Assembly: GCA_035565615.1 (NCBI GenBank)
Contig: DATMSB010000114.1
Span: forward strand, 5,585-69,584
Origin: Vulgatibacter sp035565615
GTDB taxonomy: Bacteria; Myxococcota; Myxococcia; Myxococcales; Vulgatibacteraceae
Direction: 5' to 3'
Length of the DNA stretch: 64,000 nt
Shown: in pieces, positions 8,379-24,721 of the stretch
Layout: every line of letters starts with the position of its first letter
Position numbering within the stretch: position 1 is the stretch's first letter
The notes under the pieces: model-generated
Told to the model about the DNA's origin: nothing
The model's database searches: none
What the model saw: only the letters and a program-made list of their open reading frames with translations
Made by a program: the position numbers and the translations under genes

Positions 8379-9257
8379 TCAGAGCTCCGCGTCCAGGAAG
8401 CCGACCAGAATCTTCTCGTATTCGTCCGGAGCCGCCTGATCGAATCCGCCGTGCCCCGCGCCCGGGACGAGCCAGGTCCGGCTGCCCGGCGGAAGCGCCT
8501 GCTCCAGCAGGGGGATCATCCACTGTCCCTCGTCCTCGGATCCCGCGATGAGGAGCACGCGCCTTGGCGCGATGGCGCCGAGCACGTCCACGGGTCGGAC
8601 GGCGTCGAGATCGATGCCGCGCAGATAGTAGGGGAGGAGCGCCCCCAGCCACGAGGGCAGGCCGTGGCTCGGGAAGTCGAGCTCCAGGTTCTCGCGAAGG
8701 CTCGTCCCGGGCGAGAGGAGCACGACGGCGCGGAGCCCCCGGTCGCGGGCCGCCGCGTGGGCCAGCGCGTTGGCGCCGATCGAGAAGCCGATGGCACCGA
8801 GGCGCTCCCGATCCACCTCGGGCCGCCGGCGCAGCCAGTCGGCAGCGGCCTCGATGTCGAGCTGCTCCTTCTCGCCCATGGTGACGGTCGAGCCTTCGCT
8901 CTCACCGTGGCCGCGCAGATCGAAGAGGAGCACGCCGTATCCGGCACGCACGAGGTAGCGGGCCTCCGGCAGGAGCCCGAGTCGCCCCTGACCGAGCCCG
9001 TGTGCGAGGAGCACGGTCTTGCCTAGGCGCGGCGGAACGAACCAGCCAAAGAGCTGCAGGCCGTCGCTGGTGCGGAACCGAGCGTCCTCGATCGGGCAGC
9101 TCTCACCGGGCGGGCAGAGGTCCTTCGGCCGCTCCGGTCGGTCGCGCCCCACGTGGAACTGTTGGTCGCTTCGCATCGCGCCGCGGCCGATGAGGGCCGC
9201 AAAGGCGAGGACGCCGATGCCCATGAAGGCGACCAGGACGCTGCGAGCAGATCTCAT
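8379..9257 (-). CDS. Membrane-anchored alpha/beta hydrolase
   Basis: 292 residues. An N-terminal signal-anchor (VLVAFMGIGVLAFAALIG) leads to an alpha/beta hydrolase domain with LAHGLGQ (oxyanion loop), DLRGHGESEG, the nucleophile elbow GFSIGA and a likely catalytic His in GAGHGGFD. The catalytic set is intact, unlike the two hydrolases upstream, so an esterase/thioesterase/peptidase-like function facing the periplasm is likely; the substrate is unknown. Its ATG overlaps the stop of the PPTase gene by ATGA, making it the last gene of the NRPS/PKS operon. It could serve in release or trimming of the product, but this is inference from position. Confidence 0.8.
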   Translation of the reverse strand: MRSARSVLVAFMGIGVLAFAALIGRGAMRSDQQFHVGRDRPERPKDLCPPGESCPIEDARFRTSDGLQLFGWFVPPRLGKTVLLAHGLGQGRLGLLPEARYLVRAGYGVLLFDLRGHGESEGSTVTMGEKEQLDIEAAADWLRRRPEVDRERLGAIGFSIGANALAHAAARDRGLRAVVLLSPGTSLRENLELDFPSHGLPSWLGALLPYYLRGIDLDAVRPVDVLGAIAPRRVLLIAGSEDEGQWMIPLLEQALPPGSRTWLVPGAGHGGFDQAAPDEYEKILVGFLDAEL

Positions 9258-9985
9258 GCGGCACCCTCCACGACCAGATCCTCTCCGCTCCACAAGTGGA
9301 GCTGCGGCTCGCCTCCCTCGACGGCGAGCGCGGCGGCGTACCCTTCCGGTACGGGGAGATCCCGCAGCCACCAACGGCGCGGGTCCATCCCTTCGAGGAG
9401 CCGGGCATCGTCCCGGGCGAGGGTCACGGAGAAGGTGGTGGTGGGTAGGAGGAAGCCGCCGCCCTCGGCCTTGAGGATCGCCTCCTTCCGCGCCCACAGG
9501 CGGAAGAAGGCATCGGCCTGCGCGGAGGGCTCCATTTCGAGGAGCGCCGCCTGCTCGCGGGACGAGAAGACGGTGCTCGCGATCGAATGGATATCGACCC
9601 CGCTGTGTCGCTCGACGTCGACGCCGAGCTCGCGGTTGCGCGCGATCGCCACGAGGACCAGGTCGCCGGAGTGCGAGACGTTGAAGCCGACGCGGACTCC
9701 TGCGTCGGGTGCGAGCACGGGCTTTCCGTGTGGACCTTCTGCCAGCGGCACGCGCACCGGGCTGCAGCCGAGGATGCGGCCGAGGAGGAGGCGAAGCGAG
9801 ACGCGGCCCGCCCGAAACCGGCGGCGGTCGATCTCGGCCCGAAACGCAGCGGAGCGCCGCCTCTCCCCCTCGTCCAGAAGGCCCTCCAGCCCCGCACCCG
9901 CGCCGGCCCCCGAGACGTCGATCCCGATGACGTGGACCGACCCTTCCGCGAAGTCGTCTGCGGCGAGCGCGGGCCAGTCGTTCAT
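9254..9985 (-). CDS. 4'-phosphopantetheinyl transferase (Sfp type)
   Basis: 243 residues. It carries the Sfp-family signatures FNVSHSGD (phosphopantetheine/CoA site), GVDVE (Mg-binding Asp/Glu) and WARKEAILKAEGGG. The enzyme moves phosphopantetheine from CoA to the serine of carrier proteins, here the two PCPs of the NRPS and the PCP and ACP of the hybrid protein. The ATG at 9985 overlaps the upstream stop by ATGA; a longer in-frame start 48 bases upstream would overlap the previous gene more. Dedicated, co-transcribed PPTases are typical of self-contained natural-product operons. Confidence 0.92.
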   Translation of the reverse strand: MNDWPALAADDFAEGSVHVIGIDVSGAGAGAGLEGLLDEGERRRSAAFRAEIDRRRFRAGRVSLRLLLGRILGCSPVRVPLAEGPHGKPVLAPDAGVRVGFNVSHSGDLVLVAIARNRELGVDVERHSGVDIHSIASTVFSSREQAALLEMEPSAQADAFFRLWARKEAILKAEGGGFLLPTTTFSVTLARDDARLLEGMDPRRWWLRDLPVPEGYAAALAVEGGEPQLHLWSGEDLVVEGAA

Positions 9986-10839
9986 GTGCCAGTCCGCAAA
10001 GATTGCTTCTCGCCGAATCGTTCCTCGATCCAAACGGCGAGCCGCTCCACCAGGGTTCGGCGGTGGTCCAGCACCGAGAAGAGGTGGTCGGCCTCCGGAA
10101 CGAAGATCTCGTCGATGTGGCCCCGGAAGTCGCCCGGCAACATCTCGAAGAACTGTCCGCCGTAGCCGTAGGTGGGGTTGGCGCCGCCGGAGTAGACGGC
10201 GAGGATCTGCACGCCGCGGTGCACGAGCTCCTCGAGCTGCCGCGAGAGCAGCTCCGGCGTCGGATAGTCGCGTCTGAAGATGCGATCCTCCTCGCCGATG
10301 CCGCGCTGCTGCTCGGCGGTGAGGCGAAGCCGTGCGAGCACGCTCCGGGCATAGCGGCGCCAGCGGCGGAGCGAGAGCAGCCGGGTCATGTACCAGCGCA
10401 CGAGGAAACGGCGGGTGCGATAGGCGTAGCCTTCGATCCAGATCATCCCGGCCACGCGGGGATCCGCGAGGGCGACGCCGTGGGCGACGTCGGTGCCGGA
10501 GCAGAAGCCGATCACCACGAATTGCCTGACCCCGTGCTTGCGTTCGAGGTGGTCCATCGCGTCGCGCATGTCGAGGACGGCGCGCTCGGACTCGCTGGCA
10601 CCGCCGATGCGGACGGCGCTGTCTCCCATGCCGGAGAGATCGAAGCGAAGCACGGGGAAGCCACTCGCGGCGAGGCGTCGGGCCAGCTCCACCCAGATCC
10701 GTCCCGGCCCGACGCGGGTCTGGATTCCTACGTTCGTCAGCAGGATCGCCGGCGCGTTCGCGATCCCGGCGGAGCGCGGCTCCGTGAGGATGCCGGTCAG
10801 GCCGCGGCGGGGCCCGAAAGCTTCGACCCGCTCCTTCAT
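9982..10839 (-). CDS. Alpha/beta hydrolase with Cys at the nucleophile position (exosortase-hydrolase-1-like)
   Basis: 285 residues. Alpha/beta hydrolase fold with LRFDLSGMGDS and the nucleophile elbow GFCSG, where the middle residue is Cys, as in dienelactone-hydrolase-type and exosortase A system-associated hydrolase 1 proteins (recalled as GLCDxAS). A C-terminal EADHLFSVL supplies a plausible His. Its partner directly upstream resembles hydrolase 2, so this looks like a hydrolase pair. Start ATG at 10839 overlaps the upstream stop by ATGA. As the NRPS lacks a thioesterase, this enzyme is a candidate for product release or transfer. The family assignment is from memory of sequence patterns and needs a profile search. 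Confidence 0.72.
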   Translation of the reverse strand: MKERVEAFGPRRGLTGILTEPRSAGIANAPAILLTNVGIQTRVGPGRIWVELARRLAASGFPVLRFDLSGMGDSAVRIGGASESERAVLDMRDAMDHLERKHGVRQFVVIGFCSGTDVAHGVALADPRVAGMIWIEGYAYRTRRFLVRWYMTRLLSLRRWRRYARSVLARLRLTAEQQRGIGEEDRIFRRDYPTPELLSRQLEELVHRGVQILAVYSGGANPTYGYGGQFFEMLPGDFRGHIDEIFVPEADHLFSVLDHRRTLVERLAVWIEERFGEKQSLRTGT

Positions 10840-11584
10840 ACCTTTCCCTCTTGGAGCGCCGCGACCAGGGTGCGCAGCACCTCGTCTCCCAGTGCGCCCG
10901 AGGGTGCCGCCGGCTGGATGCGGAGCTCGATCGCCCGCGCCTCCCTCTCCAGTTGTCCGGCGAGCTCCCGCTGGTCGGGCCTGTCGTCCGCGGCGAGCAT
11001 CACGACCCGGCCCTTGAACCCGTCCGCCGCTCCGAGCAGGTCGAGGCCCGAGAGATCCTGCCGCAGGCCGTGCACCATGGGATACCCGAGGACGGCGTTC
11101 TCGTCGCGGGGGACGGGATGGCGTGACCAGCGGCGGCGGTCCTCCTCGAGGTCCTCCAACTCCTGCAGGTAGCGGCTTCCCCGTACCACGGGCTCCCACA
11201 GGACGACGTCGCCCACGTCCTTGCGGGCGCAGGCCACCTCCAGCGCCAGCGCCGCGCCCAGACGAAGCCCGACGAGCGAGACGCTCCGCAGGCCGGCGAG
11301 CCCCTTGAGCTCGTCGATTGCAGCGCCGACGTCCCTTCGCCACGTCGCGAGGGAGCCCTCCTCGAGCTCGCCGGCCGAATCTCCGGTTCCCGTGTAGTCG
11401 AAGCGAAGGACGTGGAAGCCCGCGTGGGCGAGGCGTACCGCCAGTTTCCGGAAAGGCCAGTGGGCGTGCTCGTACTCCATGAAGAGCGGATAGCAGAGCA
11501 CCACGCCCGAGCGGCGATCGGCCGCGTCGGGCGGGTGGTAGACACCGAAAAGATGGTGCTCGCCGGGACCGAAGAAGAAGGGTG

Positions 11585-11588
<4 letters not shown>
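10836..11588 (-). CDS. Alpha/beta hydrolase homologue lacking the nucleophile Ser (exosortase-hydrolase-2-like)
   Basis: 250 residues beginning MTPFFFGPGEHHLFGVYHPP. The fold is recognisable (LCYPLFMEYEHAHW, LRFDYTGTGDSAGE) but the nucleophile elbow reads GLRLGA, with Arg where Ser/Cys/Asp is expected. This resembles the elbow I recall from exosortase A system-associated hydrolase 2 (GLRxGALL). Either the protein is non-catalytic or it uses other residues. The GTG start at 11588 overlaps the NRPS stop by GTGA and fits the regular 4-bp overlaps in this operon; an upstream in-frame TTG at 11618 would overlap the NRPS by 34 bases and is less likely. It is coupled to the next hydrolase gene by ATGA. 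Confidence 0.75.
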
Positions 11589-17995
<6,407 letters not shown>

Positions 17996-18015
17996 GTTCG
18001 CTCCAAAATGACGGT

Positions 18016-21000
18016 TCAGGCCTCGAGCTTGACGTAGCGTCCCGGCCGGTCCGGGTCCAGTACGTACCAGGCGGGATTGCCCTCCGGATCACGACCGAGC
18101 CGCGCTCCGGGAACTGGGGGACGGCTGGCGTCGAACTCCGTCACCTCCGGCCGCGCCGGCGCCGGGAGGAAGCCGCCGTCCTGCAGCTCCGCGATCGCTT
18201 CGCGGAAGGCAGCGATGATCCGATCCACGTCGGCGTCGGTGTGCGCGGTGGTCAGGAAGCAGGGGGCTCCTTCGTAGACGTGCACACCGCGATCGCGAAG
18301 CGCGTAGTAGAGGAGGTCGCCGAGCGGCCGAGCGTCCTCGTAGACGGGCCTCCACATCGAGGCGAAGCGCTCGATCCGGAGCGGCGCACCCGCGAGCGTG
18401 AAGTGCGCGTTGAGGGTCGACGTCAAGCGCTCAGTGCGAGCGTTCAGCTCTTCCTGCAGCGCGGGACCCCGCTCCACCAGGTGCAGGAGCACCGCCTTCG
18501 CCGCGGCCATCGCCAGCGGATGGCGGACGAACGTCCCGGCGAGGCAGGTCACGCCGACGGAGGGAGCCGAGTCGTCGCCGAACTGCCAGGCGCCCCCGTC
18601 GAGGGCGTCCAAGAAGCGCCGCGATCCCGCGATGACCCCGATCGGCATGCCGCCGCCGACCACCTCGCCGTAGACGGCGATGTCCGCCCGGACGCCGAAA
18701 TGCGCCTGTGCCCCGCCGGGATGGGAGCGGAAGCCGGTGATCGCCTCGTCGAAGATCAGCGCGGTACCCGCCTCGGCCGTGATCGCCCGGAGCTCTTGGA
18801 GGAACTCGTGCGGCTGGAGGTCCGGCCGTCGACCCTGCACCGGCTCCACGAGCACCGCCGCCAGCTCCGAGGCGCGGTCGCGCAGGACCTCGAGAGCTCG
18901 GGGCTCGCCGTAGTCGAGGACGATCGCATCCTCGGGCCCCTCGGACAGGATCCTCGTAGCCGCCGGCAGCGCGCTCGCGATGTCCTCGTCGAAGATGCCG
19001 TGCGAGCTGCCCGAGAAGAGGGCGACGATGCCGCGACCGGTGACGGCGCGGGCCATGCGCACGGCGCCGATCACCGCCTCGGTGCCGGTGTTGCAGAAGG
19101 CCGCGCGCTCCATTCCCGTGAGCTCGCAGACGAGCGAGGCGACCTCGCCGGCCAGCGGCGTCTGCAGGCCGAGCTCGAACCCGTTCTCGAGTTGCTCCCG
19201 AATGGCGCGGACCACCGGCTCGGCGCCGTGGCCGAGGAGGTTCGAACCGAAGCCATTCAGCACGTCGACGTACTCGTTCCCGTCGACGTCCCAGACGCGC
19301 GACCCGCGGGAGCGGACGACGACGAGAGGGTAGGCGAGCTCCTTGGTCGCGGGGCGAAATCCGCTCACCACCCGAGGGTCGGCGAGGCGATCCCGGGACG
19401 CCTGTGCCGCCGCCTTCGAGCCCGACGTGCGCGCGCCGTACCGGCGGACGAAGCTGTCGAGGCGCGCCTTCTGAACCGGCGTGAGTTCCGGGGCGGACCC
19501 CGCGTGGGGGCGGGCGACGGTGCCGAAGGCCTTCTTCACGTCCTGGCGGACGGGACCCCGCTCCTCGTCCGACGCATCTACGGCCGCCCTCGCCGCTGCG
19601 GTCGCTGCAGGAACGGGTGCCTGGGCAGGATCCTCTTGCGTGAGGGGCTCGAGCGGGGCGTGCGCTTCCTGCGAAGCGGGTGCCACCCCGAGGACCGCGA
19701 GCTGCCGGGCCATGAGTTGGAGCTGTTGCTGGATCAGCGCCTGGATGTCGATCCCGTGGGCGGTGGTGGCCGGGAATCCTTCGAGGGTGGGGAAGGGGGT
19801 GGCCGTGGAGAGGTCGTTCACGGCGGGCAGGCCGGCGGTGGGGACGCTGCCTGCGGCGGGCAGGGAGGTGCCCTCGACCGGCGGCGCCTTCCGCTCCGAT
19901 GCCGGTGCAGGCTCCGCCGGGAGCGAGGCATCCAGGTGGGCGGCGAGGGCATCCAACGTCGGGAGCTCCGTCATCAACTGGCGGAAGGTGATCGAGGCCG
20001 AATACTTGCGTGAGATGGAGCGGGCGAGCTGCGTCAGCATCAGCGAATCGAAGCCTAGCTCCAGGAACGTGCCCGAGGGCTCGAGGTGCTCGCTCTCGAT
20101 TCCGGAGATGTCGGCGCACAGCGCCCGCAGCTCGTCGAGCAGGCGGCTGATGCGGCCGGTGTCGCGGGGTTCCATGGCGGGAGGTGCCTCCGCGCTGCGG
20201 GGGGAGGGGGAAGCGGCTTCGGGAAGCGCGTTGGTCGTGACCCAGTGGCGCCGTCGCTCGAAGGGATAGGTGGGAAGTGGCAGGCGGTACCGCTCCCCGT
20301 AGGCGTGCAGGCTTTCGAAATCGAGGGGAAGGCCGGCGCAGAAGATCTCCCCCGCAGCACCGAGAAGTGAGGTCCACTCGTCGTCGCCCATGGCGGGGTT
20401 GCGCAGCGAAGCGACGCCGAGCTGGTCGCCGCGCAGCCGCTGCCGCGCGAGGGTCGTGAGCGTCGCCCGGGGACCGACCTCGAGGAGCAGGCGCGACGGC
20501 TCCTCCAGGAGCACGCCGAGCGCGTCCGCGAAGCGTACCGGCTCGCGAAGGTGGCGGGACCAGTACCCCGGATCGGTGGCCTCGCGCTCGCTCATCCAGC
20601 CGCCGGTGACGGTGGAGACGATGGGCAGGCGCGGCGCATGGAGCCGGACGGAGCGGACGGCCTCCTCGAAGGGTTCGACCACCGGATCCATCATCGGCGA
20701 GTGGAACGCGTGGGAGGTGACCAGCGGGCGGCAGGCGACGTCCTCCGCCTCGAGGTCCTTGCACAGCGATTCGAGCGCCTCGACCGGGCCCGCGACCACG
20801 CACTGGGTGGGTGCGTTCAGGGAGGCGATGGCGAGGTCGGGCGGGAGTCGCTCGCGGATGGCATCCGCCGAAGCGCGCACCGACAGCATGCCGCCCGGCG
20901 GGAGCGATTGCATGAGGCGACCGCGCTCGGCGACGAGGGCGAGGGCATCCTCCAGCGAGAACACCCCCGCGATGCAGGCGGCGACGAACTCCCCGACGCT

Positions 21001-24000
21001 GTGTCCCGCCATCGCCTCCGGACGGATGCCCCAGCCGAGCCAGATCTGCGCCAGTGCATATTCGACGACGAAGAGCGCGGGCTGGGTGAACGAGGTCTGG
21101 CGAAGAAGGTCCGCGGCCTCTTCCTCTCCACCAGGCGCCGGATAGAGGACGTCGCGCAGGTCGCGTCCGAGCTTCTCTTCGAGGAGGCCGGCGCAGCGGT
21201 CGACCACCGAGCGGAAGGTCGGGTCCCAGCGGTAGAGGCCCTCGCCCATCCCCACCGATTGCGCACCCTGGCCCGGGAAGAGGAAGGCAGGCTTGGGCGG
21301 CGGCGTCGCCGCACGACGCGAGCTCACCCGTGCCGGATCCTCGCCGCGAAGGAGCTGGGCGAGCTCCCCGGTGGTAGCGGCGACCACGGCCCGGCGGTAG
21401 GGGAGCGCCCGCCGTCCCACGCCGAGCGTGTAGGAGATGTCGGCGAGGGGCCGATCCGGCTGCCGGCCGGCGTCCTCCGCGAGGCGGGAGGTCGCCTCCT
21501 CGAGCGCCTCGGGTGTGCGGCCGGAGAGGACCACGAGCTGGCGCGGGAGCGCGGCGCCGGAGGGGGCGCGGGCCGGCGCCTCCTCGAGCACCACGTGCGC
21601 GTTCGTTCCCCCGACGCCGAAGGAGCTGACGCCGGCGCGCCGCGGGCTCTCGCCGCGGGGCCAGGGGCGCCTCTCGCTCGTCACCACGAAGGGGCTCGCG
21701 GCGAAGTCGATGTGGGGGTTGGGCCGCTGGAAATGGAGCGTCGGGGGCAGCTCCTCGTTCTCGAGGGCGAGCACGGTCTTGATCAAGCCGGCGACGCCGG
21801 CAGCCGCCGTGAGATGACCGAAGTTGCTCTTGATGCTGCCGAGCTGGCAGAAGCCCGCGTCCTGCGTTCCGAGGCGGAAGGCACGCGTGAGCGCCTCGAC
21901 CTCGATGGGATCGCCGAGCGGCGTAGCCGTACCGTGCGCCTCCACGTACGAGATCGATCGCGGATCGATGCCGGCGTTGGCGTGCGCCATCGCGATGGCC
22001 GCCGCCTGCCCCTCCACGCTCGGCGCGCTGAAGCTGGCCTTGCCGCCGCCGTCGTTGCTCAGGCCCACGCCACGGAGGACGGCGCGGATGGGATCGCCGT
22101 CCCGGAGCGCGTCCGAGAGTCGCTTGAGGACCACTGCGCCGGCACCGTCGCTGAAGACCGTTCCGCTCGCCGCGGCGTCGAAGGGCCGGCAATGGCCGTC
22201 GGACGAGAGCATCCCGCCTTCGTCGTAGACGTGCCCGGTGTGTTGGGGGACGGTGATCGCCGCTCCACCGGCGATCGCCATGTCGCATTGCCCGGTCCGA
22301 AGCGCGTGGAATGCCTGGGCCACCGCCACGAGCGAGGTCGAGCACGCCGTATGAATGCTGATCGCCGGGCCGCGGAGATCGAGGCGATGGGCGACGCGGG
22401 TGGCGACGTAATCCTTCTCGCTGGCGACCATCGCCAGGAGGTCGCCGACCTTCTCGATCACGTCCGGCCGCTGCGCCACCTGATTGGGGAAGTAGGTGTT
22501 GTTGTGTACCCCAGCGTAGACGCCCACGGCGCCGCAGATGCACTCGGGCACGTAGCCCGCCGACTCCAGCGCGGCCCACGCCACCTCGAGGAAGACCCGC
22601 TGCTGGGGATCGAGGACCTCCGCCTCGGCCGGCGAGATGCCGAAGAACGCCGCGTCGAACCGATCGGCGTCGGCGAGGATCCCGCGGGCGCGGACGTAGC
22701 GCGGATCGCTGGCGAGGGCCTTGGGCACGGCGGGATCGAGCTCGTCGGGACCGAAGAAGGTGATCGACTCGACGCCTTCGACGAGGTTGTTCCAAAGCTG
22801 GTGCAGATCGGCGGCGCCCGGGAAGCGGGCCGCCATGCCGACGATGGCCACCGGCTCGTCGTCCCGGCCCCTCGCGCCGGCCGCCCTGGCGAGCAGCGCT
22901 CGATCCAAGGCCGATCCGTCGCCAACCGCGGCGAGGATGCTACGGATGGTCGGATGCTGGAAGAGCTGGGGGATGGTCACCGCCTCGAGGCCCTCGCGCT
23001 GCATCCGCCCGACCGCCTCGACGGCCAACAGCGAAGTCCCGCCCAGATCGAAGAAGCTGTCGTCGACGCCGATGGTGTCGATGCCGAGAACCTCTCTCCA
23101 GATCCCGGCCACGAGGGCCTCGTCGGAGGTGGACGCGGCGGCGAAGGGAACGGCGAGTGCGGGGCGTTCCCGGCCCGGGGCGGGCAGCGCCTTGCGGTCG
23201 ATCTTCCCCGAGGGGGTGCGAGGGAAAGCGTCGACCACTACGATGCGGCTCGGGACCAGGTACTCGGGGAGCCGCTCCAGCAGGAAGTTGCGCAGGGCGG
23301 TCGCCGCGCCGTCGAGGGCGTCGCCGAGCTGCACGTAGCCATACAGCCGCTTGTCGCCCGGTCGCTCCTCGCGGACGAGGGCGACGGCGTGGGACACCGA
23401 CGGATGGGACGCGAGCGCGACCTCGACCTCGCCGAGCTCGATCCGGAAGCCGCGGACCTTCACCTGATCGTCGGTGCGCCCCAGAAATTCCAGGGCGCCG
23501 TCGTCGCTTCTTCGGACGAGATCGCCGGTCCGGTAGAGGCGCTCCAACGCATCGCCGTCGCCGGTCACCAGGACGAAGCGCTCCGCCGTCAGCTCGGGCT
23601 GGTCGAGGTAGCCGCGCGCCAGGCAGCGACCGCCGAGGTAGAGCTCCCCCGGCGAACCGTCGGGGACAGGGCGGAGCCCATCGTCCAGGACCCGGGCGAT
23701 GATGCCGGGCAGCGGCCGGCCGATCGGCGGGAGCGCGGGCCAGGTGTCCGGCGGACCCTCGAGGGTGAACGCCGTCGCGACGTGGGTCTCGGAGGGGCCG
23801 TAGTGGTTGTGGAGCGTCGCCTCCGGCATGCGGCGGAAGAAGGCGGCGATGGCCCGCGTGATCTGGAGCTGCTCGCCGGCGGTCACGACCTCGCGCAGGT
23901 GGCTGGGGACGCGCGACGCGTTCTCGGCCGCCTCGGCGAGGGCCTGGAGCGCGACGAAAGGGAGGAAGACGCGCTCGATCCGCTCCTGCTCCAGGAGCTC

Positions 24001-24681
24001 GAGGAGCCTCATGGAGTCGAGGCGATCCTCCTCGTCGAGGAGGACCAGCGTCCCGCCGGCGCCGAGCGTCGAGAAGATCTCCTGGAAGTGCACGTCGAAG
24101 CTGAGCGGTGCGAACTGCAGCGTGCGCCCCTCGCCAGACGAGGATGCCTCGAGCTGCCAGGTGACGAGGTTCGCCAAGGGACCGTGGGGCATGGCGACGG
24201 CCTTGGGCCGCCCCGTCGATCCCGAGGTGTAGATGACGTACGCGAGATCTTCGCTCCCGGGCTCGGGGAGATCGAGCCCGGCCGCCTCCCCGAGGAAGGG
24301 CAGCTCCACCACCTCCGCCACGGGAGGCAGCGAGGCGCGCAGCGCGCTCGTGGTGATCAGAATCCGGGCGCCGCTGTCTTCGAGCATGAAGGCGAGGCGG
24401 TCCTGCGGATAGGTGGGATCGAGCGGGACGTAGGCGCCGCCGGCCATGAGGACGCCCAGGACCGCGACGATTCCGTCGAAGGATCGAGGCAGGCAGATGG
24501 CGACGGGGACGTCGGCCTCGACGCCGAGGCGCCGCAGGTGCCGCGCGAGCGATCGGGCGCGCGCCTCCAGCTCTCGATACGAGAGCGAATCACCAGCGTG
24601 GACGAGCGCTGCGCGGTCCCGCGTGCGACCGGCTTGGGTCACGAACCTCTTCACACACGTCGGGTCGTATGGCGCAGACAT
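18016..24681 (-). CDS. Hybrid NRPS-PKS: A-PCP-KS-AT-ACP-aminotransferase with PLP Lys replaced by Glu
   Basis: 2221 residues. Loading A domain (about 25-510, YTSGSTGRPKA near 150) with code roughly D-V-Q-x-V-A-H-V-A-K, closest to proline-type codes I know; PCP (LGGTSLL near 548); ketosynthase (about 620-1045, TACSTSL, AHGTATPLGDP and KSNFGH supply Cys-His-His); acyltransferase (GHSVGEF near 1227, HAFHS near 1325, so malonyl-CoA specific); ACP (LGFDSLM near 1544); a Gln/Pro/Ala-rich linker (about 1600-1790); and a class III aminotransferase domain (about 1790-2170) of the MycA/ItuA/McyE kind. In that domain the PLP-lysine motif YGKxxGGGMP reads YGEVVGGGMP, Glu at residue 2006. The C-terminal tail (RDPEGNPAWYVLDPDRPG) is typical of linkers leading into a following C domain. 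Start ATG has AGGGGGGT upstream. Confidence 0.95.
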   Translation of the reverse strand: MSAPYDPTCVKRFVTQAGRTRDRAALVHAGDSLSYRELEARARSLARHLRRLGVEADVPVAICLPRSFDGIVAVLGVLMAGGAYVPLDPTYPQDRLAFMLEDSGARILITTSALRASLPPVAEVVELPFLGEAAGLDLPEPGSEDLAYVIYTSGSTGRPKAVAMPHGPLANLVTWQLEASSSGEGRTLQFAPLSFDVHFQEIFSTLGAGGTLVLLDEEDRLDSMRLLELLEQERIERVFLPFVALQALAEAAENASRVPSHLREVVTAGEQLQITRAIAAFFRRMPEATLHNHYGPSETHVATAFTLEGPPDTWPALPPIGRPLPGIIARVLDDGLRPVPDGSPGELYLGGRCLARGYLDQPELTAERFVLVTGDGDALERLYRTGDLVRRSDDGALEFLGRTDDQVKVRGFRIELGEVEVALASHPSVSHAVALVREERPGDKRLYGYVQLGDALDGAATALRNFLLERLPEYLVPSRIVVVDAFPRTPSGKIDRKALPAPGRERPALAVPFAAASTSDEALVAGIWREVLGIDTIGVDDSFFDLGGTSLLAVEAVGRMQREGLEAVTIPQLFQHPTIRSILAAVGDGSALDRALLARAAGARGRDDEPVAIVGMAARFPGAADLHQLWNNLVEGVESITFFGPDELDPAVPKALASDPRYVRARGILADADRFDAAFFGISPAEAEVLDPQQRVFLEVAWAALESAGYVPECICGAVGVYAGVHNNTYFPNQVAQRPDVIEKVGDLLAMVASEKDYVATRVAHRLDLRGPAISIHTACSTSLVAVAQAFHALRTGQCDMAIAGGAAITVPQHTGHVYDEGGMLSSDGHCRPFDAAASGTVFSDGAGAVVLKRLSDALRDGDPIRAVLRGVGLSNDGGGKASFSAPSVEGQAAAIAMAHANAGIDPRSISYVEAHGTATPLGDPIEVEALTRAFRLGTQDAGFCQLGSIKSNFGHLTAAAGVAGLIKTVLALENEELPPTLHFQRPNPHIDFAASPFVVTSERRPWPRGESPRRAGVSSFGVGGTNAHVVLEEAPARAPSGAALPRQLVVLSGRTPEALEEATSRLAEDAGRQPDRPLADISYTLGVGRRALPYRRAVVAATTGELAQLLRGEDPARVSSRRAATPPPKPAFLFPGQGAQSVGMGEGLYRWDPTFRSVVDRCAGLLEEKLGRDLRDVLYPAPGGEEEAADLLRQTSFTQPALFVVEYALAQIWLGWGIRPEAMAGHSVGEFVAACIAGVFSLEDALALVAERGRLMQSLPPGGMLSVRASADAIRERLPPDLAIASLNAPTQCVVAGPVEALESLCKDLEAEDVACRPLVTSHAFHSPMMDPVVEPFEEAVRSVRLHAPRLPIVSTVTGGWMSEREATDPGYWSRHLREPVRFADALGVLLEEPSRLLLEVGPRATLTTLARQRLRGDQLGVASLRNPAMGDDEWTSLLGAAGEIFCAGLPLDFESLHAYGERYRLPLPTYPFERRRHWVTTNALPEAASPSPRSAEAPPAMEPRDTGRISRLLDELRALCADISGIESEHLEPSGTFLELGFDSLMLTQLARSISRKYSASITFRQLMTELPTLDALAAHLDASLPAEPAPASERKAPPVEGTSLPAAGSVPTAGLPAVNDLSTATPFPTLEGFPATTAHGIDIQALIQQQLQLMARQLAVLGVAPASQEAHAPLEPLTQEDPAQAPVPAATAAARAAVDASDEERGPVRQDVKKAFGTVARPHAGSAPELTPVQKARLDSFVRRYGARTSGSKAAAQASRDRLADPRVVSGFRPATKELAYPLVVVRSRGSRVWDVDGNEYVDVLNGFGSNLLGHGAEPVVRAIREQLENGFELGLQTPLAGEVASLVCELTGMERAAFCNTGTEAVIGAVRMARAVTGRGIVALFSGSSHGIFDEDIASALPAATRILSEGPEDAIVLDYGEPRALEVLRDRASELAAVLVEPVQGRRPDLQPHEFLQELRAITAEAGTALIFDEAITGFRSHPGGAQAHFGVRADIAVYGEVVGGGMPIGVIAGSRRFLDALDGGAWQFGDDSAPSVGVTCLAGTFVRHPLAMAAAKAVLLHLVERGPALQEELNARTERLTSTLNAHFTLAGAPLRIERFASMWRPVYEDARPLGDLLYYALRDRGVHVYEGAPCFLTTAHTDADVDRIIAAFREAIAELQDGGFLPAPARPEVTEFDASRPPVPGARLGRDPEGNPAWYVLDPDRPGRYVKLEA

Positions 24682-24721
24682 TGACCCCCCTGGAGGGTTC
24701 GACTGAACTCATGGTGCGCGG

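Noticed and set aside
20551..24684. 1377-residue open frame on the + strand opposite the hybrid NRPS-PKS gene
   Set aside because: Rich in Arg/Glu/Gly/His with no motifs, and exactly opposite conserved KS/AT/A domains; a GC-bias shadow.
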